Part shown: one piece after another, positions 25,310-33,173 of the stretch
Layout: each line of letters opens with the position of its first letter
Numbering within the stretch: the stretch's first letter is position 1
Assembly: GCA_017442315.1 (NCBI GenBank)
Contig: JAFRZX010000165.1
Span: 95,004 to 159,003 of the forward strand
DNA length: 64,000 nucleotides
Direction of reading: 5' to 3'
Source of the DNA: Bacteroidales bacterium
Lineage (GTDB): Bacteria; Bacteroidota; Bacteroidia; Bacteroidales; UBA932
The notes under the pieces: generated by a model
The model's database searches: none
Told to the model about the DNA's origin: nothing
What the model saw: the letters and a program-made list of their open reading frames with translations, nothing else
Made by a program: the position numbers and the translations under genes

Positions 25310-25389
25310 AGAAACTGTTTTGATTTACAACTCTTTTTAGAAGCTGCTGCAAAAAACAATCATTTTCTGAGATAGTTACGAGGCAGCAT

Positions 25390-26010
25390 TCACACACCCG
25401 CTTGTTCTTTATCAAGTATGATGCGGTACAGATTGCAACCTACCAGATTCCCTGTAACTATGCAGAGATAGACGGCAAGGACATCGAATGCATTTGCCTT
25501 CAGGAATGTCACCGGTACACAAAGATAATAAAAGGCATCAGCAATGCAGTGAGTGAAACCACATACAATGAAAAGAGGCACAGCAAGCAGAAGGGGAAGA
25601 TAATGCTGCCTGCGGGCAAAGGTTACTGCTGTCGTCATCATGAATCCGCAGCCTATTCCCAGAACACCACAACGCAAGGGGCCTGTCTCAAGACGGAGTC
25701 CGATGACTTTCATAGCAGCTCCCTGTATATCCATCGGAGAAACCCTGGCAATAAGAGCAACAAGCAGACATCCAAGTATATTCCCGAATAAGATAACAAA
25801 AAGCTTCCCTATTTCATCCTTTCTTATGAACCCTGCTGTTCCCGTATAAAGAGCAAGCTTATAGCCGACAACAGCAAGAAGACCGAATGAGAACAATATT
25901 GCCCCGAAAAGAAAGCCATATGCCTCACTCTGTAAACCTGAGGCAAGGAATCCGAAACCGGCACACCCTATTGCAAAACCGGCAAAGATCGAAGAACGGA
26001 TAAGTTTCAT
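25390..26010 (-). CDS. Formate/nitrite transporter (FNT) family channel, short form
   Basis: The 206-residue protein has six predicted membrane helices. Recognisable FNT features are the repeated small-residue helices (GFAIGCAGFGFLASGL), GNILGCLLVALIAR in the second half-helix position, and FIVCGFTHCIADAFYY matching the conserved GFEHSIANMFF segment. FocA is about 285 residues, so the termini here are short. The transported anion (formate, nitrite, hydrosulfide or another) cannot be told. Its start overlaps trmO by 4 bases (ATGA), making it the third gene of an nhaA-trmO-FNT operon. Confidence 0.78.
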   Translation of the reverse strand: MKLIRSSIFAGFAIGCAGFGFLASGLQSEAYGFLFGAILFSFGLLAVVGYKLALYTGTAGFIRKDEIGKLFVILFGNILGCLLVALIARVSPMDIQGAAMKVIGLRLETGPLRCGVLGIGCGFMMTTAVTFARRQHYLPLLLAVPLFIVCGFTHCIADAFYYLCVPVTFLKANAFDVLAVYLCIVTGNLVGCNLYRIILDKEQAGV

Positions 26011-26690
26011 AATTCTATATCTTCTATTGAAAGTAGATCACCAATCACTTTGAATCTGACGTTCACACCTGAAAAGGACATACCATAGATTCTGTCAGGG
26101 TCATCATGATATGAAGGCCGAGGATCGAGCGAAAGCACCTCGATCAATGTGCCAAGAAGTTCATCATTCCCGCACTTTGCTCTAACAGCATCAGGAACAT
26201 CCACATTCAATCTTTTTACAGAAAGAGAATCGACATAGCCTGCCTCTGCATCAGGATATGAATCAGCATAAGGAAGATATGGCTTGATGTCATACACCGG
26301 AGTTCCATCCATAAGGTCTGCTCCAAGGACATGTATCACAGGTCCTTCTATTGCCTCATATTCAATACTGTCAATTCTGACACACGAAAGCCCCAAAGGA
26401 TTAGGACGGAATGGTGAACGGGTTGCAAAAACTCCCATGTGCACATTTCCACCGAGACGTGGCGGACGTACTGTCGGCTGCCAAGACCTGCCTCCGCAAA
26501 GGTTGGCGGAGAACTCCCATATCAGCCACATATGAGTGAACCCCTCCAATCCACGCAAAGCATCCGGATTACGGAATTCAGGCTCAAATACAATGGTTCC
26601 GCGCAAAGAGGCTGCCAGCCCGCTTTGGCGCGGAATTCCAAATTTTTCAGGAAACTGCGTCCTGATATATGCTATAGGTCTAATTTCCAT
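26007..26690 (-). CDS. trmO: tRNA (t6A37) N6-methyltransferase TrmO
   Basis: The 227-residue protein begins EIRPIAYIRTQFPEKFGIPRQSG, which is the TrmO/YaeB N-terminus. It also shows the motifs GFTHMWLIWEF, GVFATRSPFRPNPLGLS and DLMDGTPVYDIKPYLPY, all within the first 150 residues. A small C-terminal domain follows with DPRPSYHDD. TrmO methylates the N6 of t6A37 in tRNA-Thr using S-adenosylmethionine on a beta-barrel fold. The gene overlaps nhaA upstream by 11 bases and the FNT gene downstream by 4. Confidence 0.92.
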   Translation of the reverse strand: MEIRPIAYIRTQFPEKFGIPRQSGLAASLRGTIVFEPEFRNPDALRGLEGFTHMWLIWEFSANLCGGRSWQPTVRPPRLGGNVHMGVFATRSPFRPNPLGLSCVRIDSIEYEAIEGPVIHVLGADLMDGTPVYDIKPYLPYADSYPDAEAGYVDSLSVKRLNVDVPDAVRAKCGNDELLGTLIEVLSLDPRPSYHDDPDRIYGMSFSGVNVRFKVIGDLLSIEDIEL

Positions 26691-28041
26691 CCTGCTTTGG
26701 CAACGTACTGTTGAGAAGGAAGCATCCGAGCAGAGCAGAAATCACAGAACCAGTCAACACTCCCAGTTTGGCTTGTGCGAGCAGAGATGCTCCTGCAGTT
26801 CCAAGACCTGCATAGGAAAGGTCGGCAATGAACATGGATACTGTGAATCCGATACCACATACGACACACACACTAGCAAACGACTTCCATGTAGCACCTG
26901 CCGGCAAAGCCACGATCTTCAACCGAACTGCAAGCCATGAGAAAGAGAAAACTCCCACGAATTTTCCTATGACCAGACCAAGCATCACAGAGAGGCCTAC
27001 TCCGGAAAACAGACTGCCTATGCTCATCTGGGAAAGGTCTATTCCTGCATTTGCAAAAGCAAACAGAGGAATGACTATGAAATTGATGAGAAAATGCAGA
27101 TTGTCCTCAAGATCCTGTAGAGGGCTGATCATCTTATCCGCAGCAGATTCGATACTCTTGAGAGTGTGGATCTGCTCGTTGGTTAGCACTATGGTGTTGT
27201 GCCTGTCATCAACATCTATTACAGGGAACTTGTTCACATTCTTGCGAATGCGTTCAAGGTAATGACCTGTGCCCTTCTTCAATGTAGCCGGTACGCATAA
27301 AGCAACGATCACACCTGAAATGGTCGCATGTATGCCGGACTGGAGCATCATATACCATAGAACAAGACCTAATGTGACATAATATGCCTTGGAACGAACT
27401 TTAAACAGATTTCCCAGCACCATGACAAGTACGCATAATGCAGAAAGTCCAAGATATAGCATATTGATATCGGAAGAATAGAAAAGAGCTATGACTATGA
27501 TTCCTCCAAGGTCATCAGCAACAGCTAAAGCCGCAAGAAAGACCTTGAGTCCTACGGGTACTCTGGTCTTGAAAACAGAAAGTACTCCAAGTGAAAAGGC
27601 TATATCGGTAGCCATAGGTATGGCAAGACCACGCTGCATTGCAGAATCAGCGGGACAGAACAGCCAGAATATCAATACCGGGACAAGCATTCCTCCACAA
27701 GCACCGATTATAGGAAGGAGAGCCTTTTCACGGGACGATAGTTCTCCTACGCGAATCTCGCGCTTGATTTCCAGTCCTACGGAAAGGAAGAAGATTGCCA
27801 TCAGGAAATCATTTATCACCTGACCCAGGTTCATCGTATGTCCTGCATGGGAGAAAAGGTTGAACTCACCGATAGACACACTCACAGGATTTAGCCAAAG
27901 TGCAGCATACCAATCCTTTACGACTGGGATATTTGCACATATAAGGGCCAGCAAGGTAAAGAAGATCAAAACCATGCTGGAATTGACATGTCGCTTGAAT
28001 TTACTCAAGAAACTATAGTTTTTTGTCTGTGTATGACTCAT
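26680..28041 (-). CDS. nhaA: Na+/H+ antiporter NhaA
   Basis: The 453-residue inner-membrane protein has the NhaA landmarks: NDFLMAIFFLSVGLEIKRE near residue 85, IPMATDIAFSLG, and ALAVADDLGGIIVIALFYS, which holds the ion-binding Asp pair. A hydrophilic insert of about 65 residues sits between the middle helices, as in many Bacteroidota NhaA. It exchanges Na+ for H+ and protects pH and sodium balance. Its -7 box (28072-28079) lies inside the end of the MATE gene upstream. It is followed with overlaps by trmO and the FNT channel gene. Confidence 0.95.
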   Translation of the reverse strand: MSHTQTKNYSFLSKFKRHVNSSMVLIFFTLLALICANIPVVKDWYAALWLNPVSVSIGEFNLFSHAGHTMNLGQVINDFLMAIFFLSVGLEIKREIRVGELSSREKALLPIIGACGGMLVPVLIFWLFCPADSAMQRGLAIPMATDIAFSLGVLSVFKTRVPVGLKVFLAALAVADDLGGIIVIALFYSSDINMLYLGLSALCVLVMVLGNLFKVRSKAYYVTLGLVLWYMMLQSGIHATISGVIVALCVPATLKKGTGHYLERIRKNVNKFPVIDVDDRHNTIVLTNEQIHTLKSIESAADKMISPLQDLEDNLHFLINFIVIPLFAFANAGIDLSQMSIGSLFSGVGLSVMLGLVIGKFVGVFSFSWLAVRLKIVALPAGATWKSFASVCVVCGIGFTVSMFIADLSYAGLGTAGASLLAQAKLGVLTGSVISALLGCFLLNSTLPKQDGN

Positions 28042-28051
28042 GATCTTACCC

Positions 28052-29413
28052 TCATTTTTTCAAAACGGGCGCAAATGTACGAAAAAAGTATGAAAGACGA
28101 AAACGACGATAAAAAAGCAGTCCGGCAGCAGTCAAACCCAGTGGGAAGGACATCCAGATACCTGTCAATCCCCAATCACAGACAAATCCGAAGATGTACC
28201 CTGCCGGAAGGGAAATAATGAAATATGCTATGAAAGCATACCAAGTGACCATCTTTACATCTGAAATTCCACGCAAGGAGTTTGAATAATTGCATTGCAT
28301 GCCATCACCGAACTGATATATTATAAAAGGTATTACTAAAGATGCTACCATTGAAATGACTTCAGGATTGTCGGTAAACAGTCCGCCAATGACATTACGG
28401 CAGAAGAACATTATCAAGGATACTGCTGCCGCCATAACAAGAATCATATGGAAACCGGCACTTGAAGTGATACGTACCTGTTCCCAGTCATTTTTGCCAT
28501 ACCAGTTGCTTACACGGACAGCAACAGCAGCTGCCATACCGTAATAAATCATGAATCCTAACTGTCCCACTGTAAGCATAATCTGATGGGCAGCCAGAGC
28601 AAGAGTTCCAAGCCATCCTACCATGATGGTTGAAAGACTGAACGATGCTGTTTCCAGCCCCATCTGGAGTCCCACAGGCATACCGATCTTAAACAATGCA
28701 GAAATATCACTGCTGTTGATGTTACCATGGAAGAATCCATATCTGTATGGGGCATATCTGCGGCTTAGAAAAAACACCATGATAAAGATAAGAAGCATCA
28801 TGATACGTGAGAACAAGGTTGCCAACCCTGCTCCGACAAGACCTAACTGAGGAAATCCGGCCTTGCCATATATAAGAAGCCAGTTTCCTGCTATATTCAT
28901 GACATTTCCCGCAAGAAGGATGCACATTGGTGTAACCGTATCGGTTATCCCGTCCGAAAACTGCTTGAATGCATTGAAAAGCATGACAAAAAGCAATGAA
29001 ACCAGCAGAATCATGTAATATGGGCGCATAAGCGGCAGAAGTTCTACGGGCTGCCCCATCCTATGGATGTTGAGATACAGCACCCACATCAGCAACATCA
29101 TCACTAATGCAACAATTCCGTTAAGAATCAGGGCATTCTTAAGTACAGAACCTATCGAAGCAGTATCATTGTTACCAAAAAGTCTTCCTACCACAGGGGT
29201 AAGTCCATATGAGAATCCTGTTGCAAAGATTATGACCAGATTGAACATATTGTTCACAAAGGATGCGGAAGCAAGTTCGGACGTACCATACCTTCCGACC
29301 ATCATCGTATCAGCAAAACTCAGTACAATGATACCAAGCTGGCCCACCATGATAGGCAGGCCAAGTTTGATAAGTTCTTTATAATGAGTGATATATTTTC
29401 TTATCCCCATCAT
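28052..29413 (-). CDS. MATE-family multidrug/toxin exporter
   Basis: The 453-residue protein has 12 predicted helices in two similar halves. MATE landmarks include LIKLGLPIMVGQLGIIVLSFADTMMVG at the N-terminus, the repeat-like MPVGLQMGLETASFSLSTIMVG opening the second half, and RVSNWYGKND. It would export drugs or metabolites with Na+ or H+ as counter-ion; the substrate is unknown. It lies 28 bases downstream of the ferritin gene, and that gap holds a short AGAAGCTGT-type palindrome. Confidence 0.9.
   Translation of the reverse strand: MMGIRKYITHYKELIKLGLPIMVGQLGIIVLSFADTMMVGRYGTSELASASFVNNMFNLVIIFATGFSYGLTPVVGRLFGNNDTASIGSVLKNALILNGIVALVMMLLMWVLYLNIHRMGQPVELLPLMRPYYMILLVSLLFVMLFNAFKQFSDGITDTVTPMCILLAGNVMNIAGNWLLIYGKAGFPQLGLVGAGLATLFSRIMMLLIFIMVFFLSRRYAPYRYGFFHGNINSSDISALFKIGMPVGLQMGLETASFSLSTIMVGWLGTLALAAHQIMLTVGQLGFMIYYGMAAAVAVRVSNWYGKNDWEQVRITSSAGFHMILVMAAAVSLIMFFCRNVIGGLFTDNPEVISMVASLVIPFIIYQFGDGMQCNYSNSLRGISDVKMVTWYAFIAYFIISLPAGYIFGFVCDWGLTGIWMSFPLGLTAAGLLFYRRFRLSYFFRTFAPVLKK
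28072..28079 (-). promoter_or_regulatory. -7 promoter box (TACATTTG) of nhaA, inside the MATE reading frame
   Basis: A perfect minus-strand match 31 bases from the nhaA start and within the last codons of the MATE gene (stop at 28052). It gives nhaA a promoter of its own. Confidence 0.5.
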
Positions 29414-29415
29414 TC

Positions 29416-29442
29416 AGAAGCTGTAAAAAACAAACAACTTCT
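29416..29442. repeat. Short AGAAGCTGT-type palindrome between ferritin and MATE genes
   Basis: AGAAGCTGT (29416-29424) and ACAACTTCT (29434-29442) flank an A-rich loop. The arms pair over 9 bases with one mismatch. It touches the ferritin stop codon and may attenuate read-through into the MATE gene. Confidence 0.45.
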
Positions 29443-29972
29443 TATTCGGCTGATGCAGCAAGAGGTGACGGAACATTGTATACCCTTGCACCCAGCTCCT
29501 TGTCAAGCATATACATTCCATACTTGTTGCCCTCAACAGCTTCAAATGCACAAATCATCTCACGTGCAGATTCCTCTTCTTCAACCTGTTCGTCAATGAA
29601 CCACGCCAGACGGTTGATGGATGCATAATCCTTGTCGGCATCAGCAATTGCAGCCAGATTATTGATAAGAGAAGTCACCTTCTTCTCATGCTCCAATGTC
29701 TGCCTGAACATATCAAGAACACTGTCCCATGCAGAAGGAACAGCTTCTATCGGGAGCAGTTCCACCTTTGCATCTACAGAATTCAGATAATTCATGAAAA
29801 TACGGGCATGCGCCTGTTCCTCCTGGAACTGCACATAGAACCAGTTGGCAACACCTTTATGGCCTTTTGCCTCAGCATCAAGCGACATAGACAGATAAAG
29901 ATATGCGGACCATAATTCTGCATTGACCTGTGCATTTATTGCATCGTGTAATTTCTGTGACAACATGATCAT
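29442..29972 (-). CDS. ftnA: Ferritin (non-haem, bacterial FtnA type)
   Basis: The 176-residue protein is a four-helix ferritin: an N-terminal helix with NAELWSAYLYLSMSLDAEAKG, then FYVQFQEEQAHARIFMNYL, and later WFIDEQVEEEESAREMI. The Glu, Glu-x-x-His and Glu residues of the ferroxidase centre are present. It stores iron in the cytoplasm as a 24-mer. The -7 box TAACTTTG lies at 30036-30043. The gene is divergent from a LuxR-type regulator gene, with both promoters in the 115-base gap. Confidence 0.95.
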   Translation of the reverse strand: MIMLSQKLHDAINAQVNAELWSAYLYLSMSLDAEAKGHKGVANWFYVQFQEEQAHARIFMNYLNSVDAKVELLPIEAVPSAWDSVLDMFRQTLEHEKKVTSLINNLAAIADADKDYASINRLAWFIDEQVEEEESAREMICAFEAVEGNKYGMYMLDKELGARVYNVPSPLAASAE

Positions 29973-30035
29973 AAATTTTAAAGTTTGATTTCCGAATGGC
30001 GTAATTTTGAATTATTCAAAATTACTAACACATTG

Positions 30036-30043
30036 CAAAGTTA
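30036..30043 (-). promoter_or_regulatory. -7 promoter box (TAACTTTG) of ftnA
   Basis: A perfect minus-strand match 64 bases from the ferritin start codon, giving a leader of about 55-60 bases. No Fur- or OxyR-type operator is evident by eye. Confidence 0.55.
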
Positions 30044-30075
30044 CGAAAAGAAATGAGGAATCCAAAACTCTTTCA

Positions 30076-30083
30076 TATATTTG
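30076..30083 (+). promoter_or_regulatory. -7 promoter box (TATATTTG) of the LuxR-type regulator gene
   Basis: It ends 5 bases before the ATG at 30088, so transcription should begin at or next to the start codon (leaderless mRNA). It excludes the in-frame start at 30007. Confidence 0.65.
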
Positions 30084-30087
30084 CGCC

Positions 30088-30669
30088 ATGAATCCATGCT
30101 TTGCAATCATAGACTCCAATACCTTGAGCGCAATTTCACTCAAAGAAATGCTCAGCAGCATCTTCTGCGGAGTGGAAATACATACCTATGGTTCAATAGA
30201 AAGGTTCATAATGGACTCAAACAGGCACTTTATCCATTTCTTTGCCAGTACAGACATACTCTTCAGCAATCCGGAAGAATTCGAGACACTGAAGGAACAG
30301 ACTACCATAATATCCAGAGGAGCAGGCAGGAAATTCGAGGAAGCAGGTTACAATGTATTGAATGTATCGCTCGAAAAAGCTGAAATTGCAGCACAACTCC
30401 TGCAGCTGCCATTTACGAGTGCAGGAAGAAAACTTCGTTCATTGTCAAGGACACAAAGCAGACAGGAGCTCTCCGACAGAGAAAAAGAAGTCCTCCGACA
30501 CATGGTCAAAGGACTTATCAACAAGGAGATTGCGGACTTGATGGGAATCTCGGTACCGACAGTAATATTTCACCGCAACAACATATGCAGGAAGATGAAT
30601 ACACGTGCCATCGGCAGACTGGCCATATACGCAGTCCTCTCCGGGATAATAGACATGAAAGAAATATAG
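30088..30669 (+). CDS. LuxR-type HTH regulator with degenerate receiver-like domain
   Basis: The start at 30088 (MNPCFAIIDSNTL) is fixed by the promoter box; the protein has 193 residues. The C-terminal 65 residues are a LuxR/FixJ HTH: LSDREKEVLRHMVKGL, NKEIADLMGISVPTVIFHRNNI. The N-terminal 120 residues look like a response-regulator receiver fold (CFAIIDSN, HFFASTDILF), but I see no Asp at the phosphorylation position. It may be regulated without phosphorylation, or be a one-component sensor. It is divergent from the ferritin gene, so control of ftnA or redox/iron genes is possible but unproven. Confidence 0.82.
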   Translation: MNPCFAIIDSNTLSAISLKEMLSSIFCGVEIHTYGSIERFIMDSNRHFIHFFASTDILFSNPEEFETLKEQTTIISRGAGRKFEEAGYNVLNVSLEKAEIAAQLLQLPFTSAGRKLRSLSRTQSRQELSDREKEVLRHMVKGLINKEIADLMGISVPTVIFHRNNICRKMNTRAIGRLAIYAVLSGIIDMKEI

Positions 30670-30770
30670 ATGACATGGATCCGTTCCAGATACCCGGAAA
30701 CCGTATCATTTCTCCGACACGACATCAGCAGATCCGTCTGCTACTCATCAATCAGCCAGCGGACAGCTTA

Positions 30771-31238
30771 CTACATCTCATCCGGAGCATATTTGTAACT
30801 GTCAAGAGGCGAAATATAATCACAGTAATCTGACTCGACAAAGAAACGGTCCAGCTCAATTGTCGCATTTTCCAATGAATCGGAAGTGTGGACTATGTTC
30901 TCCTGAGCACTCATGCTGAAATCACCTCTGATCGTACCAGGAACAGCCTTGCTTGCACGAGTGGCACCTGCCATGTCACGTACCACCTGTACCGCACTGT
31001 ATCCCTCCCAGCAGCATAGGATTACTGGAGCAGCCTTCATTCCATCCCGAAGCCAAGGGAAGAATGGTTTTTCCTTGAGATGAGCATAATGGACATCAAG
31101 TATCTCATCAGTAAGCTGTACCATCTTCATGGCCACAAGCTTCAGACCTCTTTTTTCAAACCTGGAGATCACCTCTCCCACCAGTCCTCTTTGGAGGCAT
31201 CCCGGTTTAAGAATAACTAAAGTTCTTTCCATAGACAT
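30771..31238 (-). CDS. ndk: Nucleoside diphosphate kinase
   Basis: The 155-residue protein has the family start RTLVILKPGCLQRGLVGEVISRFE and the catalytic His117 in SAQENIVHTSDS, the variant of the usual NxxHGSDS motif. A C-terminal extension ends in YKYAPDEM. It equilibrates nucleoside di- and triphosphates by a phospho-histidine intermediate. It is cotranscribed with arginine deiminase, 12 bases upstream. Confidence 0.94.
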   Translation of the reverse strand: MSMERTLVILKPGCLQRGLVGEVISRFEKRGLKLVAMKMVQLTDEILDVHYAHLKEKPFFPWLRDGMKAAPVILCCWEGYSAVQVVRDMAGATRASKAVPGTIRGDFSMSAQENIVHTSDSLENATIELDRFFVESDYCDYISPLDSYKYAPDEM

Positions 31239-31250
31239 ATATATATAAAA

Positions 31251-32519
31251 TCACCAATTCACTTTCTGTCTCGAAAGAGGCATTGTCATACACCTCGCCC
31301 CTCCACCTCCTCTAGGAAGTTCAGAGCCATCGATGGTAACGGCGCATAGCCCGCTTCCCCGTACGATGTCGTCATTTCTTCCTGCAATGAAATCCGAAGC
31401 TTTCACAATTTCAAAACCACATTTATCAAGTTCATCAAGAGTATGGATGTTGCGTGCATATGTAAGCACCTTTCCCGGTGCATACGCGAAGAAATTCGCA
31501 CCACTGTGCCACTGTTCCCTCTCCTGATCCCACTCATCTGCACCGCCACATACGATAGGATGAAGATCCATGCCAAGAGCCTTGAGCACCTGCAGCAATC
31601 CTGCAACCGGACGAATACTGGTCACGACTCCGTCATCTACCGTGATATGAACTGTCTGATATTGATTCGCCTGCATGATCAAAGGCTTGAAGACCATGCA
31701 CTTATCCTTATCCAGCAATGTAAACACCATGTCCAGATGAATGAAGGATTCCGGCTCCGAAGGAAGCTGCTGCACAATGATATTGTAACGTCCCGGAGGA
31801 GAATTCCTGCGGAAGCGCTCAACCATGAAATCAATTCCTTGAGATGTAGTACGCACTCCGTTGCCTACAATCAGTATATCTTCCCTGGCTACAATGATAT
31901 CGCCGCCTTCCATTATTACAGGAGATGTCTCTCCCTGAAAGTCATTAACATCAGTCACATCACACGAGAAAGCACCGCTATATCTGTATATCGCATTCAT
32001 TATAAGGGATTCACGCATCCTCACCTTGTTGGCCATGCGACATATGAGAGCCTGATTGCCGATTGTAACAGCAGCATCACGCGTAAAATAGAAATTATAT
32101 AACGGATAAAGGGCATAATATTCATTCTTAAGATATGAGGTCAGCGTATCTATGCGCGCCGGAAGGCCCTCGATAAGCACACGTGCAAGTTCTTCCGACT
32201 TCATATCCAGAAGTTCGTCCATATAAGAAGTAACATCCTCGCTAACACATATCCTTTGGATCAGATCCTCACGAGGTTTTTCCTTTTCAAGGACCCTGAC
32301 CAGAAGTTCCTTGATCTCATACACATCACACAAACGTCCCAGAACACCTGAAAGCTGCTCATATTCAGCCTGCGCTATTGAAAGATTAAGTATGTCGCTA
32401 TAAAGAGCTCTCTGTACATTCAGAGGTGTCATATTCTCGACTTCCGCCCCCGGTCTGTGCAGAAGCACAGCATCAAGTTTGCCGATTTCAGACTGGATAT
32501 CAATTCTTAAAGGTTCCAT
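31251..32519 (-). CDS. arcA: Arginine deiminase
   Basis: The enzyme has 422 residues from the start MEPLRIDIQSEIGKL; two further in-frame ATGs (32528, 32534) lie just upstream and cannot be excluded. Guanidino-modifying motifs are visible: YPLYNFYFTRDAAVTIG, MEGGDIIVARED, the His in FIHLDMVFTLLD, and the nucleophile in GGGGARCMTMPL (Cys about 12 residues from the end). It converts arginine to citrulline and ammonia. No ornithine transcarbamylase or carbamate kinase lies nearby; the only neighbour is ndk. A YfcC/ArcD-like carrier is at the far left of the window. Confidence 0.93.
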   Translation of the reverse strand: MEPLRIDIQSEIGKLDAVLLHRPGAEVENMTPLNVQRALYSDILNLSIAQAEYEQLSGVLGRLCDVYEIKELLVRVLEKEKPREDLIQRICVSEDVTSYMDELLDMKSEELARVLIEGLPARIDTLTSYLKNEYYALYPLYNFYFTRDAAVTIGNQALICRMANKVRMRESLIMNAIYRYSGAFSCDVTDVNDFQGETSPVIMEGGDIIVAREDILIVGNGVRTTSQGIDFMVERFRRNSPPGRYNIIVQQLPSEPESFIHLDMVFTLLDKDKCMVFKPLIMQANQYQTVHITVDDGVVTSIRPVAGLLQVLKALGMDLHPIVCGGADEWDQEREQWHSGANFFAYAPGKVLTYARNIHTLDELDKCGFEIVKASDFIAGRNDDIVRGSGLCAVTIDGSELPRGGGGARCMTMPLSRQKVNW

Positions 32520-32728
32520 AATCTCCATTAACATATATTCGACTTCAAAAACGTCTGACTGACAGTTTGAAAGTTAATATTTTGTAAAAGTAATAAATAT
32601 TTCCCGAATCAGCAAATACAGTACAAAACAGCAACATCAGATCAGATTCTGAAGCTATCATCGTATATAGTTGATGAGAAACTGCTGAATAATTTAAACT
32701 GATGTTAAAGTTTTCAACAGATTCTTGC

Positions 32729-32736
32729 TACATTTG
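32729..32736 (+). promoter_or_regulatory. -7 promoter box (TACATTTG) of the 109-residue protein gene
   Basis: A perfect match 33 bases before the ATG at 32769. A short palindrome CCGAT-tc-ATCGG (32740-32751) lies at the expected start of transcription. The remainder of the 249-base gap upstream is AT-rich with nothing else recognised. Confidence 0.55.
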
Positions 32737-32768
32737 GAGCCGATTCATCGGAATTTGTTGCTTTTATC

Positions 32769-33098
32769 ATGAAAATAAAAGAGAATTACAAACATTTTGA
32801 CGGTAAACAAGCATGGGAAAAAGTCGTGAGCCATGTATTGGACAACAAGCATATCACGACAGTGACAGGAATAGTGTTCGAGGCTACTTTTGTAGGAAGC
32901 TGCATATTTATCAAAGGAGGACGGCCCGGAACAAAGCGTGCTGAAAAAGGCGAATATCTGACAGGAAAGGACTTCATGCATGCATACGACATTATCCGGA
33001 ACTGGGAAGACATCAACACAGGAAACGTCAAGCCGCACATCAGGAGGCAGCAGACTCCATTCATTGCACTGCTTATGTGTGCAGGAATATTGGAGTAA
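32769..33098 (+). CDS. Small basic protein of unknown function
   Basis: The 109-residue protein is soluble and rich in Lys, with no signal peptide. An N-terminal helix (HFDGKQAWEKVVSHVLDNKHI) is followed by beta-rich ATFVGSCIFIKGG, a helix FMHAYDIIRNW and a C-terminal RRQQTPFIALLMCAGILE. I do not recognise a named domain. It has its own promoter, and the next gene has a separate one. Confidence 0.7.
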   Translation: MKIKENYKHFDGKQAWEKVVSHVLDNKHITTVTGIVFEATFVGSCIFIKGGRPGTKRAEKGEYLTGKDFMHAYDIIRNWEDINTGNVKPHIRRQQTPFIALLMCAGILE

Positions 33099-33136
33099 AG
33101 CGGTACATATTGACTTGACAGGAGCGACATTTGTTG

Positions 33137-33144
33137 TATATTTG
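33137..33144 (+). promoter_or_regulatory. -7 promoter box (TATATTTG) of the 121-residue protein and S9 peptidase genes
   Basis: A perfect match 30 bases before the ATG at 33174. A half-site AGAAGCTGT lies at 33160-33168 in the leader. Confidence 0.6.
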
Positions 33145-33173
33145 CAGTAAAGTGAACCAGAAGCTGTAAAAAC

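Noticed and set aside
30007-30087. Upstream start of the LuxR-type regulator
   Set aside because: The 27 extra codons overlap the promoter regions of both divergent genes, and the -7 box at 30076-30083 would lie inside the coding region.
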